The position numbers and the translations under genes were made by a program. Positions 33,567 through 41,875 of a stretch of 41,875 nt of DNA are shown here, piece after piece. Source of the DNA: an uncultured Acidimicrobiaceae bacterium (GTDB lineage Bacteria > Actinomycetota > Acidimicrobiia > Acidimicrobiales > Poriferisodalaceae); NCBI GenBank assembly GCA_913020735.1, contig CAJWBN010000005.1, forward strand, positions 1 through 41,875, given 5' to 3'. Under the pieces are notes generated by a model. It worked only from the letters and a program-made list of their open reading frames with translations. It was not told the origin of the DNA and did not search any database. The number at the start of each line of letters is the position of its first letter. The stretch's first letter is position 1.

Positions 33567-34790
33567 ATGGGGATGTTCAACACATTGCGATCTGTTGTTC
33601 GATTCCGGAGATATGAACGTGATCGGACTGCGCGGAAACTCGCAAAAGCTGCAGATGTTGGCGATTTGAGAGCTATGGCGAAGAAACGCCTGCCCGGAGG
33701 TTGTTTCGACTACATCGACGGAGCAGCCCAAGACGAAGTCACGGCAGCTAACAATGTCTCGGCCTACAAGAACTATTATTTTCGACCCAGAGTCCTTAGA
33801 GACGTCGCCGCGATAGACACAAGCACCACACTATTAGGCGGTCGGATACCGCTCCCTTTGATGATCGCACCTACAGGCTTTGACCGGATTGCTCACAGTC
33901 AGGGAGAGTTAGCGGTCGCTCGAGCAGCCCACAGAATGGGAATTCCGTATTCGTTGTCAACTATGGGTACTCGATCAATTGAAGAAGTCGCTGAAGTAAA
34001 CGACGGAAGAAAGTGGTTTCAGGTCTATGTCTGGCGTGACAAACCGGTGCTGAAAGAGATGCTGGAACGAGCCGCCGCCGCAGAGTATGAGGGCATCATG
34101 ATTACGGTCGATACTGCTGTCCTAGGGCGCCGGGAGCGAGATGTTCGTCGAGGATTTAGTCTTCCTCCAAAAGTTGGTTTGGACACCATCTTCGATGGGA
34201 TAAAGCATCCCAGGTGGACCGCCGACTTTTTGCGAGCTGAGCCAATTCAATTCGCAAATGTTAAAGGAAGCTCGGCTGTCGGTGATGGGTCTACACCGGT
34301 CACGTTATCTGACTACATCAATAGCCAATTTGACCCAGCTCTGTCTTGGTCGGACATCGAGTGGTTTAGAGATAATTGGCCCGGAATGATCATGATAAAA
34401 GGAGTGCAGACGGTCGAAGACGCAGTGATAGCGGCTGATATGGGATTAGACGGGGTGATTCTCTCTAATCATGGAGGTCGACAACTTGACTACGCTCCGT
34501 CACCGATTGATCTTGTTGCACCTGTAGCTGACGCAGTTGGAAATCGTACTTCCATCATCTGTGATGGGGGAGTGAGAAGAGGCAGCGACATCGTGAAGGC
34601 CGTAGCGATGGGTGCTGACGCCTGCATGATCGGCAGAGCTTATTTCTACGCCTTGGGAGCCGCAGGTGAACGCGGTGTGGATTGGGTACTGGAATTTCTC
34701 CGGGCAGGGGTAGAGCACACAATGGCGTTATCGGGAGTTGGGTCTATAGATGACTTGGATAGGGATTTGATTGAGGTCCGGTCTCGATGA
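33567..34790 (+). CDS. FMN-dependent 2-hydroxyacid oxidase/dehydrogenase
   Basis: A member of the lactate/glycolate/mandelate oxidase family. FDYIDGAAQDE, the substrate/FMN segment APTGFDRIAHSQGE, STMGTRSIEEV, IMIKGV (FMN lysine) and the catalytic SNHGGRQLD (His and Arg) are all present, ending with DGGVRRGSDIVKA and IGRAYFYAL. The track starts at GTG 33534; ATG 33567 with GGAGG six bases upstream is better, giving 407 aa. It oxidises an L-2-hydroxyacid to the 2-oxoacid. An ATGA overlap couples it to the sulfatase gene. Confidence 0.9.
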   Translation: MGMFNTLRSVVRFRRYERDRTARKLAKAADVGDLRAMAKKRLPGGCFDYIDGAAQDEVTAANNVSAYKNYYFRPRVLRDVAAIDTSTTLLGGRIPLPLMIAPTGFDRIAHSQGELAVARAAHRMGIPYSLSTMGTRSIEEVAEVNDGRKWFQVYVWRDKPVLKEMLERAAAAEYEGIMITVDTAVLGRRERDVRRGFSLPPKVGLDTIFDGIKHPRWTADFLRAEPIQFANVKGSSAVGDGSTPVTLSDYINSQFDPALSWSDIEWFRDNWPGMIMIKGVQTVEDAVIAADMGLDGVILSNHGGRQLDYAPSPIDLVAPVADAVGNRTSIICDGGVRRGSDIVKAVAMGADACMIGRAYFYALGAAGERGVDWVLEFLRAGVEHTMALSGVGSIDDLDRDLIEVRSR

Positions 34791-36445
34791 CACCTAATGA
34801 CCAAGAGACAGTTGAGACACCGTTGCGAAACGTGCTGTTCATCATGTGCGACCAACTCAGATGGGATGCGCTGGGATGCGTAGGGCATCCGTTTCTTGAG
34901 ACCCCGAATATTGATGCCTTGGCTGACAGAGGTGTTCGCTTCGATAGAGCTTTCGTAAATGGTGCAGTATGCGGCTCGTCACGGATGAGCTACTACACGG
35001 GCCGGTACGTGGTCAGCCATGGGGCGCGATGGAACCAAGTTCCCCTTGAAGTGACGCAGAAAACTATGGGAGATCACCTCCGAGACCTCGGGGTACCTGC
35101 GGTTTTGGTAGGAAAAACTCATATGCGGGCGGATGAGGAAGCTCGAAGCCGGCTCGCGATTCCAGCTAACTCGCCCGAATGGCTTTTTTTGTCGGAATGC
35201 GGGTTTGAGCCCGAAGAACACGACGACGGGTTGCACCCAGATGAACGAGTGCGGCCAGACCTTCCTTACAACGACTTCTTGCGTTCCAATGGGTTTTTAG
35301 GCGATAACCCCTGGCATACGGCTGCCAATAGCGTCGTTGATGGCGATGGTGAGCTGTGCTCCGGTTGGCTTTTGAGGTCGGCACCATTTCCGGCAGTTGT
35401 CCCAGACGAGTTTTCAGAAACCGCCTATATGACAGATCGGGCGATTGACTTCATGAAAAAAGCAGGTGATGACCGGTGGTGTTTGCACCTTAGCTACATC
35501 AAACCTCATTGGCCGTATGTTGCTTCCGCTCCTTACAACTCTTTGTACTCAAGAGAAGAAATGCCTCAGCCGAACAGAACTGATGCAGAGTTAGAAACGA
35601 GCCACCCAGTAATCAGTGCCCTCCAGAAATCGCGTATCGGGAAAGCGATGTCCAGGACTGCGACTAGAGAGTTGGTGCTACCTACCTATCTGGGGCTGGT
35701 TAAACAGATTGATGATCATCTAGGTCGTTTGTTCGCCGAGATGGACCGACTTGGGAGAATGAGTGACACATTGATTGTGTTTACCTCCGACCACGGGGAA
35801 TACATGGGCGATCACTGGATGGGCGAAAAAGACTGGATCAATGAAGAGGTGGTCAGAGTTCCAATGATCGTTGTGGATCCGCGATCTCAGGCGGATGGGA
35901 CTCGAGGCACAGCGTCGCACGAGCTAGTTGAGGCAATAGACCTTGTCCCGACATTTGTTGAAGCGTTAGGGGGAGAGAATGAAACGCGGAAGCAATGGCT
36001 TGAGGGTGAATCCCTAGTGCCCTTGCTCCATGGCAAGGGTGGAAGCGAACGAAGCTTCGTCGTCTGTGAAGCTGACTGGGGATTCTTAGAAATGTCTCAT
36101 TACGTTACCGAAGCAAACGAGCCGAGAAAGCGTCGAGCCACAATGCTTCGAACCGATAAATACAAGTACGTCCTGAGCGAGGTAGGTCCAAACCTTTTGT
36201 ATGACCTCGATGAGGACCCTGCCGAGCAGACTGATCGCATTGCTGACCCAACTCTTCAGCCAGTTGTGGCCGAACTGCATGAGCAGTTGTTTGATTGGTT
36301 CCGTCATCGTCGACACGACACAACCGTTACCGATCAGATGATTGGTGCTACAAGTGAGCCTGGGAGTACTGCCAAGAGAGGAATCTCTATCGGCTATTGG
36401 GATGAAGAAGAATTGGCGGCAGGAAAACGAGGAGAACTCTATTAA
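34787..36445 (+). CDS. Sulfatase/phosphonate monoester hydrolase-like, atypical active-site motif
   Basis: A 552-aa alkaline-phosphatase-superfamily hydrolase of sulfatase type. Metal and active-site parts are LFIMCDQLRWDALG, VGKTHMR, SYIKPHWPYV and FTSDHGEYMGDHWM. The nucleophile region reads VCGSSRMSYYTGRY. The canonical formylglycine motif is C-x-P/A-x-R, but serine is at the third position here (C-G-S-S-R). The cysteine and arginine are kept, so activation by FGE is possible but not certain. No signal peptide is seen, so it is cytosolic. It is coupled to the hydroxyacid oxidase. The substrate could be a sulfate or phosphonate/phosphodiester. Confidence 0.87.
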   Translation: MTPNDQETVETPLRNVLFIMCDQLRWDALGCVGHPFLETPNIDALADRGVRFDRAFVNGAVCGSSRMSYYTGRYVVSHGARWNQVPLEVTQKTMGDHLRDLGVPAVLVGKTHMRADEEARSRLAIPANSPEWLFLSECGFEPEEHDDGLHPDERVRPDLPYNDFLRSNGFLGDNPWHTAANSVVDGDGELCSGWLLRSAPFPAVVPDEFSETAYMTDRAIDFMKKAGDDRWCLHLSYIKPHWPYVASAPYNSLYSREEMPQPNRTDAELETSHPVISALQKSRIGKAMSRTATRELVLPTYLGLVKQIDDHLGRLFAEMDRLGRMSDTLIVFTSDHGEYMGDHWMGEKDWINEEVVRVPMIVVDPRSQADGTRGTASHELVEAIDLVPTFVEALGGENETRKQWLEGESLVPLLHGKGGSERSFVVCEADWGFLEMSHYVTEANEPRKRRATMLRTDKYKYVLSEVGPNLLYDLDEDPAEQTDRIADPTLQPVVAELHEQLFDWFRHRRHDTTVTDQMIGATSEPGSTAKRGISIGYWDEEELAAGKRGELY

Positions 36446-36460
36446 GAGTTGGGTGTGCCG

Positions 36461-36503
36461 AGACTAGATACCGGCACGCACTGTTGCGTGACCTATCTAG
36501 TCT
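36461..36503. terminator. Compound hairpin between convergent genes
   Basis: AGACTAGATA and TATCTAGTCT form a perfect 10-bp outer stem. Inside, CACGCA-CTGT-TGCGTG gives a 6-bp stem with a tetraloop, and GG/CC adds two pairs with a bulge. It begins 15 bases after the sulfatase stop and overlaps the last codons of the minus-strand SnoaL-like gene. A bidirectional terminator is the simplest reading. tcttcaaac follows on the plus side, without a good T-run. Confidence 0.55.
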
Positions 36504-37141
36504 TCAAACGAAGCTTTCCCTTCGTAACCCTCGAGGGTGTACGTGTAGGTCAGCGGTGGACCATATGGGTTATGGCCGAGTTGATTGGTTTGTTCCGCAT
36601 CATCAAAGGCAGGCCGATTTTCCTCCCCTGAATGCAGGGCCCCAGACTGGAAATGCCACATGCGCCACTCGGGATTGCCGTTACCGTCGTCACGGTGGTA
36701 GATCTCGGTTGCTTTGCTTCCAAACACCTGGTCAACTCCGGCGGGCTCCCAATGGTCATCCGAAGTAACTGGTGAAACTCTCCGGTACTTAAGTTCGCAG
36801 ATAAGCCACGCCATGTCGCCGCCTACGACTAGTCGTAGGACTGCCACCGTTTGAATGAGTCGTGGTGGTCCTTCGGAGTAGTGCTCCCATAGTTTGGTGA
36901 GCTCGTCCACACCGAAATACGTGAACCCATTGCGATTGAACATCGAAAAAGCGTCGCCGGATGGAAAACACTGCTGCATGGAATCAATATCGAGACCTAC
37001 ATTGGCTTTCCACCATTGCTGGTGGATTCGAAGGATTTCGCTCGTGTCATGATCGAAAGATGTGGGGTTTGGGCGTTGCACGGGAGGCGTCCTTTGGTTT
37101 GATAAGAGATTCTCGGTTTCAACTGATGAGGGACCGTTCAT
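36497..37141 (-). CDS. SnoaL-like/NTF2-fold protein
   Basis: A protein of about 214 aa with an NTF2-like cone fold: ILRIHQQWWKANVGLDIDSM (first helix), FSMFNRNGFTYFGVDELTKLWEHY, and strands AWLICELKYRRV and ATEIYHRDDG, ending PEWRMWHFQ. Such proteins are SnoaL-type isomerases/cyclases, dehydratases or ring-hydroxylation-associated subunits. ATG 37141 lies two bases after the amidase stop and is preferred over 37180, which would overlap that gene. It ends the Mo-hydroxylase/amidase operon and probably acts on the same compound. Confidence 0.78.
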   Translation of the reverse strand: MNGPSSVETENLLSNQRTPPVQRPNPTSFDHDTSEILRIHQQWWKANVGLDIDSMQQCFPSGDAFSMFNRNGFTYFGVDELTKLWEHYSEGPPRLIQTVAVLRLVVGGDMAWLICELKYRRVSPVTSDDHWEPAGVDQVFGSKATEIYHRDDGNGNPEWRMWHFQSGALHSGEENRPAFDDAEQTNQLGHNPYGPPLTYTYTLEGYEGKASFED

Positions 37142-37143
37142 AG

Positions 37144-38523
37144 CTAGCGAAACTCCTCTGGTAGCTGGCGCGTGTGCCATTGATGGTGATCTTCGAGAAG
37201 CATTGACATTCGCAGCAGCACATCCTCGCTATATGGCCTGCCAATGAGTTGAACGCCAAATGGCACACCTCGCGGATCGACGTGGGTTGGGAGGCTGATT
37301 GCGGGAAGGCCGAGGATGTTGACCCAGTCAACGAAGCCCCGAGTGGCGTCCGAAATTGGTCGTTCCCCGGGCGGAGCAGCTGTCTCGTCTAGTAGAACGC
37401 CGTGGTCAGGAAACGGGCAACCGGTGAGAGGTGTCAGGAGCACATCGAAGTCAGTGCGCCAGCGACTAACGACTGCCCTGGTGCCTTTACGAAGTTCGGC
37501 AACTGCACGAACGAATTGAGGGACGGTTGCACCATCAGTCACTTGAAGGCGCGCGATAACTGAAGGATGAGCTGGCTGGGTGAGGTCGTAATCCAAAAGG
37601 TGACTCCAGCCGGGGGCCACTACTTGTCGATAGCCATCTAGACCTTCGATGTTTAGTTGGTTGGGATGAACCTCTATCAACGTATGGCCCATCCGAGCCA
37701 ACAAGGATGCCGTTTCTTCTAAAGCAGCGAGTTGAGGCTCATAAACCGAAGCGCTGTTGGGTGGGCGGTTTAGTACGCCTATCCGAAGCTTAGAGAGGGG
37801 CTCGCTAAGTCGATCGGTTAGGGGAGGATCATTATTAGGCCGCTGCGGCATCCATGCATCGGGATCAGGGGTGTCGACCAGTTCGATCATTGTCGCGGCG
37901 TCAAGAACGGTACGCGTAAGGAAACCGTCGACGGAAGACCAGTCCCAGGGGCCGGTCTGTTGGGGGAGTAGACCACGAGTCACCTTCAGGCCAACAAGGT
38001 TGCAGGCGACAGCTGGGAGTCGGATAGAGCCGGCGCCGTCGGTTCCTGTGGCAACGGGTACCAAACCGGCAGCTACTGCAGCGGCTGATCCGCCGCTAGA
38101 ACCAGAAGCGGTCACGTCTTCGTGCCATGGATTGATGGTTGTGCCGTGTTTGAGGCTTTCAGTTGTCAATGCTGCGGCGAGTTCAGAAGATGCTGTGCGG
38201 CCCATGGCGACGAAACCTGCTGACAGAACTCGATCAATGAATAATGAATTCTGAGCGACTGGTTCGCCGGAAACCATAAACGAGGACTTGGTGTTGGGCT
38301 GTCCTGCAACCTCCTGGACATCCTTGATACCAATCGGCAGCGAGTTAAAGCAGGGATGATCAGAGTGAGTGAGGAAATCGGGATCCAGCCACGAGAAGGC
38401 GTTGAGGCGGTCGTTTAACCGCAAAGTACGGTTCCAGTAGTGGTGCGCAATTTCTGTCGCGGTGAGATCTCCTTTGGCCATCGCGACTTGAAGCTCTGTC
38501 AGAGTCGTCTGAACATCAATCAT
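37144..38523 (-). CDS. Amidase (amidase-signature family)
   Basis: A Ser-cisSer-Lys amidase of 459 aa. The lysine is in LPIGIKDVQEVAG near residue 65, the signature serines in ASGSSGGSAAAVAAGLVP near 140, and GTDGAGSIRLPA follows with the nucleophile region. The track start at 38586 is too early; ATG 38523 (MIDVQTTLTELQ) overlaps the upstream stop as ATGA. It hydrolyses a carboxamide to acid and ammonia. Being coupled to a molybdenum hydroxylase, it may open or deamidate the product of an N-heterocycle oxidation, which is inference. Confidence 0.9.
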   Translation of the reverse strand: MIDVQTTLTELQVAMAKGDLTATEIAHHYWNRTLRLNDRLNAFSWLDPDFLTHSDHPCFNSLPIGIKDVQEVAGQPNTKSSFMVSGEPVAQNSLFIDRVLSAGFVAMGRTASSELAAALTTESLKHGTTINPWHEDVTASGSSGGSAAAVAAGLVPVATGTDGAGSIRLPAVACNLVGLKVTRGLLPQQTGPWDWSSVDGFLTRTVLDAATMIELVDTPDPDAWMPQRPNNDPPLTDRLSEPLSKLRIGVLNRPPNSASVYEPQLAALEETASLLARMGHTLIEVHPNQLNIEGLDGYRQVVAPGWSHLLDYDLTQPAHPSVIARLQVTDGATVPQFVRAVAELRKGTRAVVSRWRTDFDVLLTPLTGCPFPDHGVLLDETAAPPGERPISDATRGFVDWVNILGLPAISLPTHVDPRGVPFGVQLIGRPYSEDVLLRMSMLLEDHHQWHTRQLPEEFR

Positions 38524-40895
38524 GGTGTAGCGGCGTCGATGTGATGTAGCAGAAGTTCGGGGCTTAACGGGATGGACCGGATCCATCCGTAACCCCCGGG
38601 TAAAGCATGCTCGACCGCTTGGGCGATGGCTGACATGGCGGCCATTGTGCCTGCTTCTCCGACCCCTTTGGAACCCGACGGGACATCTGGAGGCAGTGTT
38701 TCCATGTGTTCAACGGTCATTTCCGGCACATCGCCGGCCAAGGGCACGAGATAGTCCCTAAACGTGGTGGTAAGTGGGTTGCCATCCTCGTCGTAGCGAA
38801 GTTCTTCCATCAGAGTGGAGCCCAGTACTTGGACAAAGCCTCCCATAACTTGGCCATCAACGATCGCTGGATTAATGACGTAACCACAATCATCCACAGC
38901 GTGGTAACGCAGGACGCTGACTAAACCGGTGTCGGCGCATACCTCAACCATCACTGCAATGCTCCCATATCCGATCGTCCTGTCTACTGGGTCCCAGACA
39001 TAGCGTGCCTGCAGAGTCGGACTGTGATGATCTGGAAGTCGATTTAGCTTTCGGTATGCAGCAGTGCCGATATCGGCGAAAGTCACTTTTTCTCCGGTGG
39101 GGCCACTTACAGCGCTGTTAGAAATTGTGAGCTCTGCTTCATCTAAGTTCAGAAGCGAGGCAGCCATTTCAAGAACCTGGCCTTGAAGATCCTGACTGGC
39201 CAACATGACAGAGGAGGCTGCGACCGGGGCAGTTCGACACCCGCCCGTGCCGTACCCGGTGTATGGACAACTGTCCGTATCTCCGAAGACCACTCGAACA
39301 TCATTGACGTTCGCTCCAAGGGCAGTCGCGCAAACCTGAGCGAGTGTGGTCTCAATGCCCTGCCCCATTCCGGTTTGACCGGTGAAAACTTGAACCGTCC
39401 CGGTGGAGTCCATGCGAACTACGGCTTCGTCGAAACCGCCTTGTTCCATTGGTAGGCGCCCCATCTTGCGGCTATTGCCCACGCCTGTTGCCTCGATAAA
39501 GTTCACTAGGCCGATCCCGACGAAACGCCCATTAGAGGTGGCATCAGTCACTTCGTCAAACCAGCCGGCCTGGGTAACGGACTTCAATGTTCGGCGCAGA
39601 GCTTCGGGGTAATCGCCGCTGTCCAGACGCCAGCCCAATCCGTTCTGAAACGGCATCTGTTCTGGGCGGACCATATTTTTCAGTCTCAGGTCTATGGGGT
39701 CAATACTTAGACGGTCGGCTAAAGCATCGATAGCGCGTTCGATAGCGAAGTTCGCGATTGGGCTGCCCCAGCCGCGAAATGACCCAAATGGGGTTCGGTT
39801 CGTCATGACCCCGGTCGTGGTGATGTCCGCGTTGGGTATTTGATACGAGCCGGTACCAGCTCGGGTGGAAACCCATATTGGCCCCATTCCAACGCTGCTT
39901 ACTTCGCCTCCAAGTGTGCCGACCACGTCACTTCGGAAAGCGACGATGCTTCCATCACCGTCTGCTCCGATCGAAACTGACATTTTTGCGTCTCGAGCGT
40001 GGGAGGTGGCTACGAAACTTTCTGAGCGATCTTCGATGTATTTAACGGGCCGCCCACAGACCTTGGACGCTATGCAGGTAATGATTTCTTCGCCGTAATA
40101 ATTGGCTTTAGCCCCGAAGCCGCCACCAATAGCTGGAACCCGTACGAGAAGGTCAGACACACTGACGCCGAGCACTTGAGACAAAACTTCACGGACGCGG
40201 TTAGGAGACTGAGAATTGAGATCGACGATGAGTCGTCCAACGGAGCCTGAACGCTGACTACCGGCTTGATTTTGCAAACCCCAGTCTGCAATAACACCTC
40301 GGGTTTCAAGGGGACAGCCGAATGCTCTGCCGATGTCGAGTTCGAGATCAACAATTGTGTGTGCTGACTTCAGGGCAGAGCGGCCGTCGCCGGAAGTCTG
40401 TTGATCAGTTGCTAGAACGTTGTCTGGCCAAGAGCTGTGAAGAATAGGAGCATTAGTTTCACGAGCAGCATCGACGTCCATCACAGCAGGGAGAAGGTCG
40501 TAGTCAATTTCGATTGCATCTACAGCGTCTTCGGCAATTGCGCGTGTCTCAGCAACCACCGCTGCCACGATGTGTCCTACGTAGCGAACCGTCGAGGTTG
40601 CCATGGCAAGACTTTCTGTGCGGCGTTGGTCGGCAATGTGCTCCCACCCGATCGGCGTTGGCGTCGAGTGTCGTGAAATATCTTCCCCCGTAAGGACGGT
40701 GTGAACTCCAGGCATTGAAGAGGACTTGGCTATGTCGATCGACGCGAGTCGTGCGTGAGCGACTGGACTCCGTGCCATGGCTATATGCAGCGTCCCACGA
40801 GGTTCGAGGTCATCAATGAAGCGACGGCTGCCATTCAGGAGAGCGTCATCTTCAAATCGCAGCACCTCTTTGAAGGTCTCGTTACTACCAGTCAT
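38520..40895 (-). CDS. Molybdenum hydroxylase large subunit (xanthine dehydrogenase/CoxL family)
   Basis: The molybdopterin-binding large subunit, 791 aa from ATG 40895, which overlaps the small-subunit stop as ATGA; the track's extra 66 residues are out-of-family. Recognisable parts are GSRRFIDDLEPRGTLHIAM, VPAIGGGFGAKANYYGEE, FGSFRGWGSPIANFAIE, GTGGCRTAPVAASSVML and the C-terminal GSKGVGEAGTMAA with the catalytic glutamate. It lacks the AYRCSFR loop of form I CO dehydrogenase, so CO oxidation is unlikely. It should hydroxylate an aromatic N-heterocycle or aldehyde using water. Confidence 0.92.
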   Translation of the reverse strand: MTGSNETFKEVLRFEDDALLNGSRRFIDDLEPRGTLHIAMARSPVAHARLASIDIAKSSSMPGVHTVLTGEDISRHSTPTPIGWEHIADQRRTESLAMATSTVRYVGHIVAAVVAETRAIAEDAVDAIEIDYDLLPAVMDVDAARETNAPILHSSWPDNVLATDQQTSGDGRSALKSAHTIVDLELDIGRAFGCPLETRGVIADWGLQNQAGSQRSGSVGRLIVDLNSQSPNRVREVLSQVLGVSVSDLLVRVPAIGGGFGAKANYYGEEIITCIASKVCGRPVKYIEDRSESFVATSHARDAKMSVSIGADGDGSIVAFRSDVVGTLGGEVSSVGMGPIWVSTRAGTGSYQIPNADITTTGVMTNRTPFGSFRGWGSPIANFAIERAIDALADRLSIDPIDLRLKNMVRPEQMPFQNGLGWRLDSGDYPEALRRTLKSVTQAGWFDEVTDATSNGRFVGIGLVNFIEATGVGNSRKMGRLPMEQGGFDEAVVRMDSTGTVQVFTGQTGMGQGIETTLAQVCATALGANVNDVRVVFGDTDSCPYTGYGTGGCRTAPVAASSVMLASQDLQGQVLEMAASLLNLDEAELTISNSAVSGPTGEKVTFADIGTAAYRKLNRLPDHHSPTLQARYVWDPVDRTIGYGSIAVMVEVCADTGLVSVLRYHAVDDCGYVINPAIVDGQVMGGFVQVLGSTLMEELRYDEDGNPLTTTFRDYLVPLAGDVPEMTVEHMETLPPDVPSGSKGVGEAGTMAAMSAIAQAVEHALPGGYGWIRSIPLSPELLLHHIDAATP

Positions 40896-41434
40896 TGAGG
40901 TTTCTCCCCGGCGGGATTGGAAGTCTTTAATTCGAAGACTTCGACAACCGATTGAACAATTCCCTGGTAGCCGGTGCAGCGACAGATATTGCCTGACAGG
41001 CCTTCTTTCACTCTTTCTTCGTTTATGGCTCCTCCACACGCCTCGCCTATAAGGGTTCCAGCGATGAGCATTCCTGGTGTGCAAAATCCGCATTGCAGCG
41101 CGTGGTTGCGCTTAAATGCTTCGGCTAGCTCCGGTAATCCCGCTAGTGGAGTAGGCGAAGTCTGGTTCTCAGGAGGAGGACTGGCTAAGCCTTCAATCGT
41201 CCATACCTCCGAATCGGCCGCTTGAACGGCGAACATGAGGCAGGAACGAACCTGTTCCCCATCGAAGAGAATTGTGCAGGCACCGCATGATCCTTGTTCA
41301 CAGCCAATTTTCGTGCCCGTAAGCCCCGCTTGTTCCCTCAGAAGTTCAGCCAAGGTAGACCGGGGTTCGACATCGAAATTCTCATGACGGCCATTGATTG
41401 AAATTGACAACTGGTGAGTCCCGGTACCGCTCAT
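40892..41434 (-). CDS. Molybdenum hydroxylase [2Fe-2S] small subunit (CoxS-like)
   Basis: A 180-aa iron-sulfur subunit. The plant-ferredoxin-type cluster ligands are in GCEQGSCGACTILFDGE followed by VRSCLMFA. The second cluster ligands are in QCGFCTPGMLIAG and NICRCTGYQGIV. Both clusters are intact, and they relay electrons from the molybdenum site to FAD. It overlaps the medium subunit and the large subunit by four bases each, giving the order medium-small-large, as in cox-type operons. Confidence 0.94.
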   Translation of the reverse strand: MSGTGTHQLSISINGRHENFDVEPRSTLAELLREQAGLTGTKIGCEQGSCGACTILFDGEQVRSCLMFAVQAADSEVWTIEGLASPPPENQTSPTPLAGLPELAEAFKRNHALQCGFCTPGMLIAGTLIGEACGGAINEERVKEGLSGNICRCTGYQGIVQSVVEVFELKTSNPAGEKPQ

Positions 41435-41875
41435 CGGATGAAACCTGATTCAACAGCGAGAGCGCCTTCGAGTGCGCGTTGCACAACAGCGACAGCAAGC
41501 CGGGTGCGGTAGTTGGCTGAAAGATGGATTTCGTCTCGTGGTAAGACGAGATCTTTCGTTAACTGGGCGGCCGAGCGAAGCGCAGTAGGGTCTCCTTGAG
41601 CATTAGCGACAGCGATCTCTACGTCTCTTAGGCGTACGGGTCGATCTCCTAGTCCAAAGGTCACTACACGGACTGCGTCAAGCGTTCCAGAAGCAGCAAG
41701 GGTTGCACTAGCGATAGCCCCCGCCATGGCGAAATCTGAACTTCTAGCGGTGATTTCGTGGAAACCCATGTGTCGTTTTGGAGTGATGGGAATTTGTATT
41801 TCAGTTAAGAGTTCGTCGGAATGTAGTGCTGTCTCGAAATGACCAGTGAAAAAGCTTTCGATGGCGATAGTTCGA
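41431..41875 (-). CDS. Molybdenum hydroxylase FAD-binding medium subunit, 5'-truncated
   Basis: The C-terminal part of the CoxM-like FAD subunit, running off the window end. The track starts it at ATG 41769, but the frame is open further to the edge and reads RTIAIESFFTGHFETALHSD, the usual pre-C-terminal motif of the family, then GFHEITARSSDFAMAGAIAS. The first half with the flavin-binding loops lies outside the window. It is the first visible gene of the five-gene operon; the promoter lies upstream, outside. Confidence 0.9.
   Translation of the reverse strand, partial: RTIAIESFFTGHFETALHSDELLTEIQIPITPKRHMGFHEITARSSDFAMAGAIASATLAASGTLDAVRVVTFGLGDRPVRLRDVEIAVANAQGDPTALRSAAQLTKDLVLPRDEIHLSANYRTRLAVAVVQRALEGALAVESGFIR

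Noticed and set aside
37757-38254. Plus-strand ORF of 165 aa
   Set aside because: It lies fully inside the amidase gene, is low-complexity and Ser/Arg/Pro-rich, and looks like an antisense shadow.
38520-41093. 857-aa form of the Mo-hydroxylase large subunit
   Set aside because: The first 66 residues overlap the small-subunit gene and are unlike the family; ATG 40895 with an ATGA overlap is the real start.
38520-41875. Aerobic CO dehydrogenase operon
   Set aside because: The subunit order fits, but the large subunit has FGSFRGWGS rather than the form I AYRCSFR active-site loop.

Overview
The window looks like a piece of an uncultured, probably marine or soil actinobacterial genome, plausibly Acidimicrobiia. 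This is inferred from gene content only: several F420-type luciferase-like oxidoreductases, an HsaA-type flavin monooxygenase, steroid-type thiolase/DUF35 pairs, CaiB-type CoA-transferases, frequent GTG starts and middling GC. There is no rRNA or other marker gene to settle it. No tRNA, CRISPR array, insertion sequence or phage gene was seen. No transcription factor was recognised in about 42 kb.

Layout. 1-~270 is a fragment of a GC-richer ureG that breaks in mid-motif and joins the tail of an LLM oxidoreductase, most simply a contig chimera. 273-7979 holds an LLM tail, an acyl-CoA-dehydrogenase-fold monooxygenase, an SDR, two MFS transporters with an almost identical C-terminal tail, an esterase, an unknown 185-aa protein and a CaiB/BaiF CoA-transferase. 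7976-16605 holds two enoyl-CoA hydratases, a DUF805 protein, a VOC protein, two more LLM oxidoreductases, an acyl-CoA dehydrogenase, a 36-aa membrane microprotein missed by the ORF track, an epoxide-hydrolase-like enzyme and an SRPBCC protein. 16610-20335 holds a DHA2-type exporter, a split AhpD/CMD-family gene and a divergent Dyp peroxidase. 20337-27284 holds an unknown gene, a DUF35/thiolase/GNAT operon, chorismate mutase, two aminotransferases and an acyl-CoA dehydrogenase. 27411-36445 holds an MFS transporter, a zinc alcohol dehydrogenase, a DenD-like SDR, an AGXT2-like aminotransferase, a LigA/LigB extradiol dioxygenase, an FMN 2-hydroxyacid oxidase and a sulfatase. 36497-41875 is a tight operon: molybdenum hydroxylase (medium, small and large subunits), amidase and a SnoaL-like protein.

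Main discovery. Two ORFs in the track (18369-19067 and 17997-18332, minus strand) are one gene interrupted by a single in-frame TGA. The TGA sits exactly at the second Cys of the AhpD-type C-x-x-C-x-x-x-H redox motif (C-F-Y-TGA-T-T-S-H). An 8-bp hairpin with a GGUCU apical loop, the loop sequence known from the E. coli fdhF SECIS, starts 16 nt after the TGA. I read this as an AhpD-like selenoprotein with a bacterial SECIS, transcribed divergently from a Dyp-type haem peroxidase.

How the genes fit together. The repertoire suits oxidative breakdown of imported organic molecules: uptake or efflux (four MFS), ring or heteroatom oxidation (monooxygenases, extradiol dioxygenase, Mo-hydroxylase), CoA activation and beta-oxidation-like steps (CoA-transferase, acyl-CoA dehydrogenases, hydratases, thiolase-like aldolase), amine removal (aminotransferases, amidase) and peroxide defence. 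Substrates cannot be assigned from sequence.
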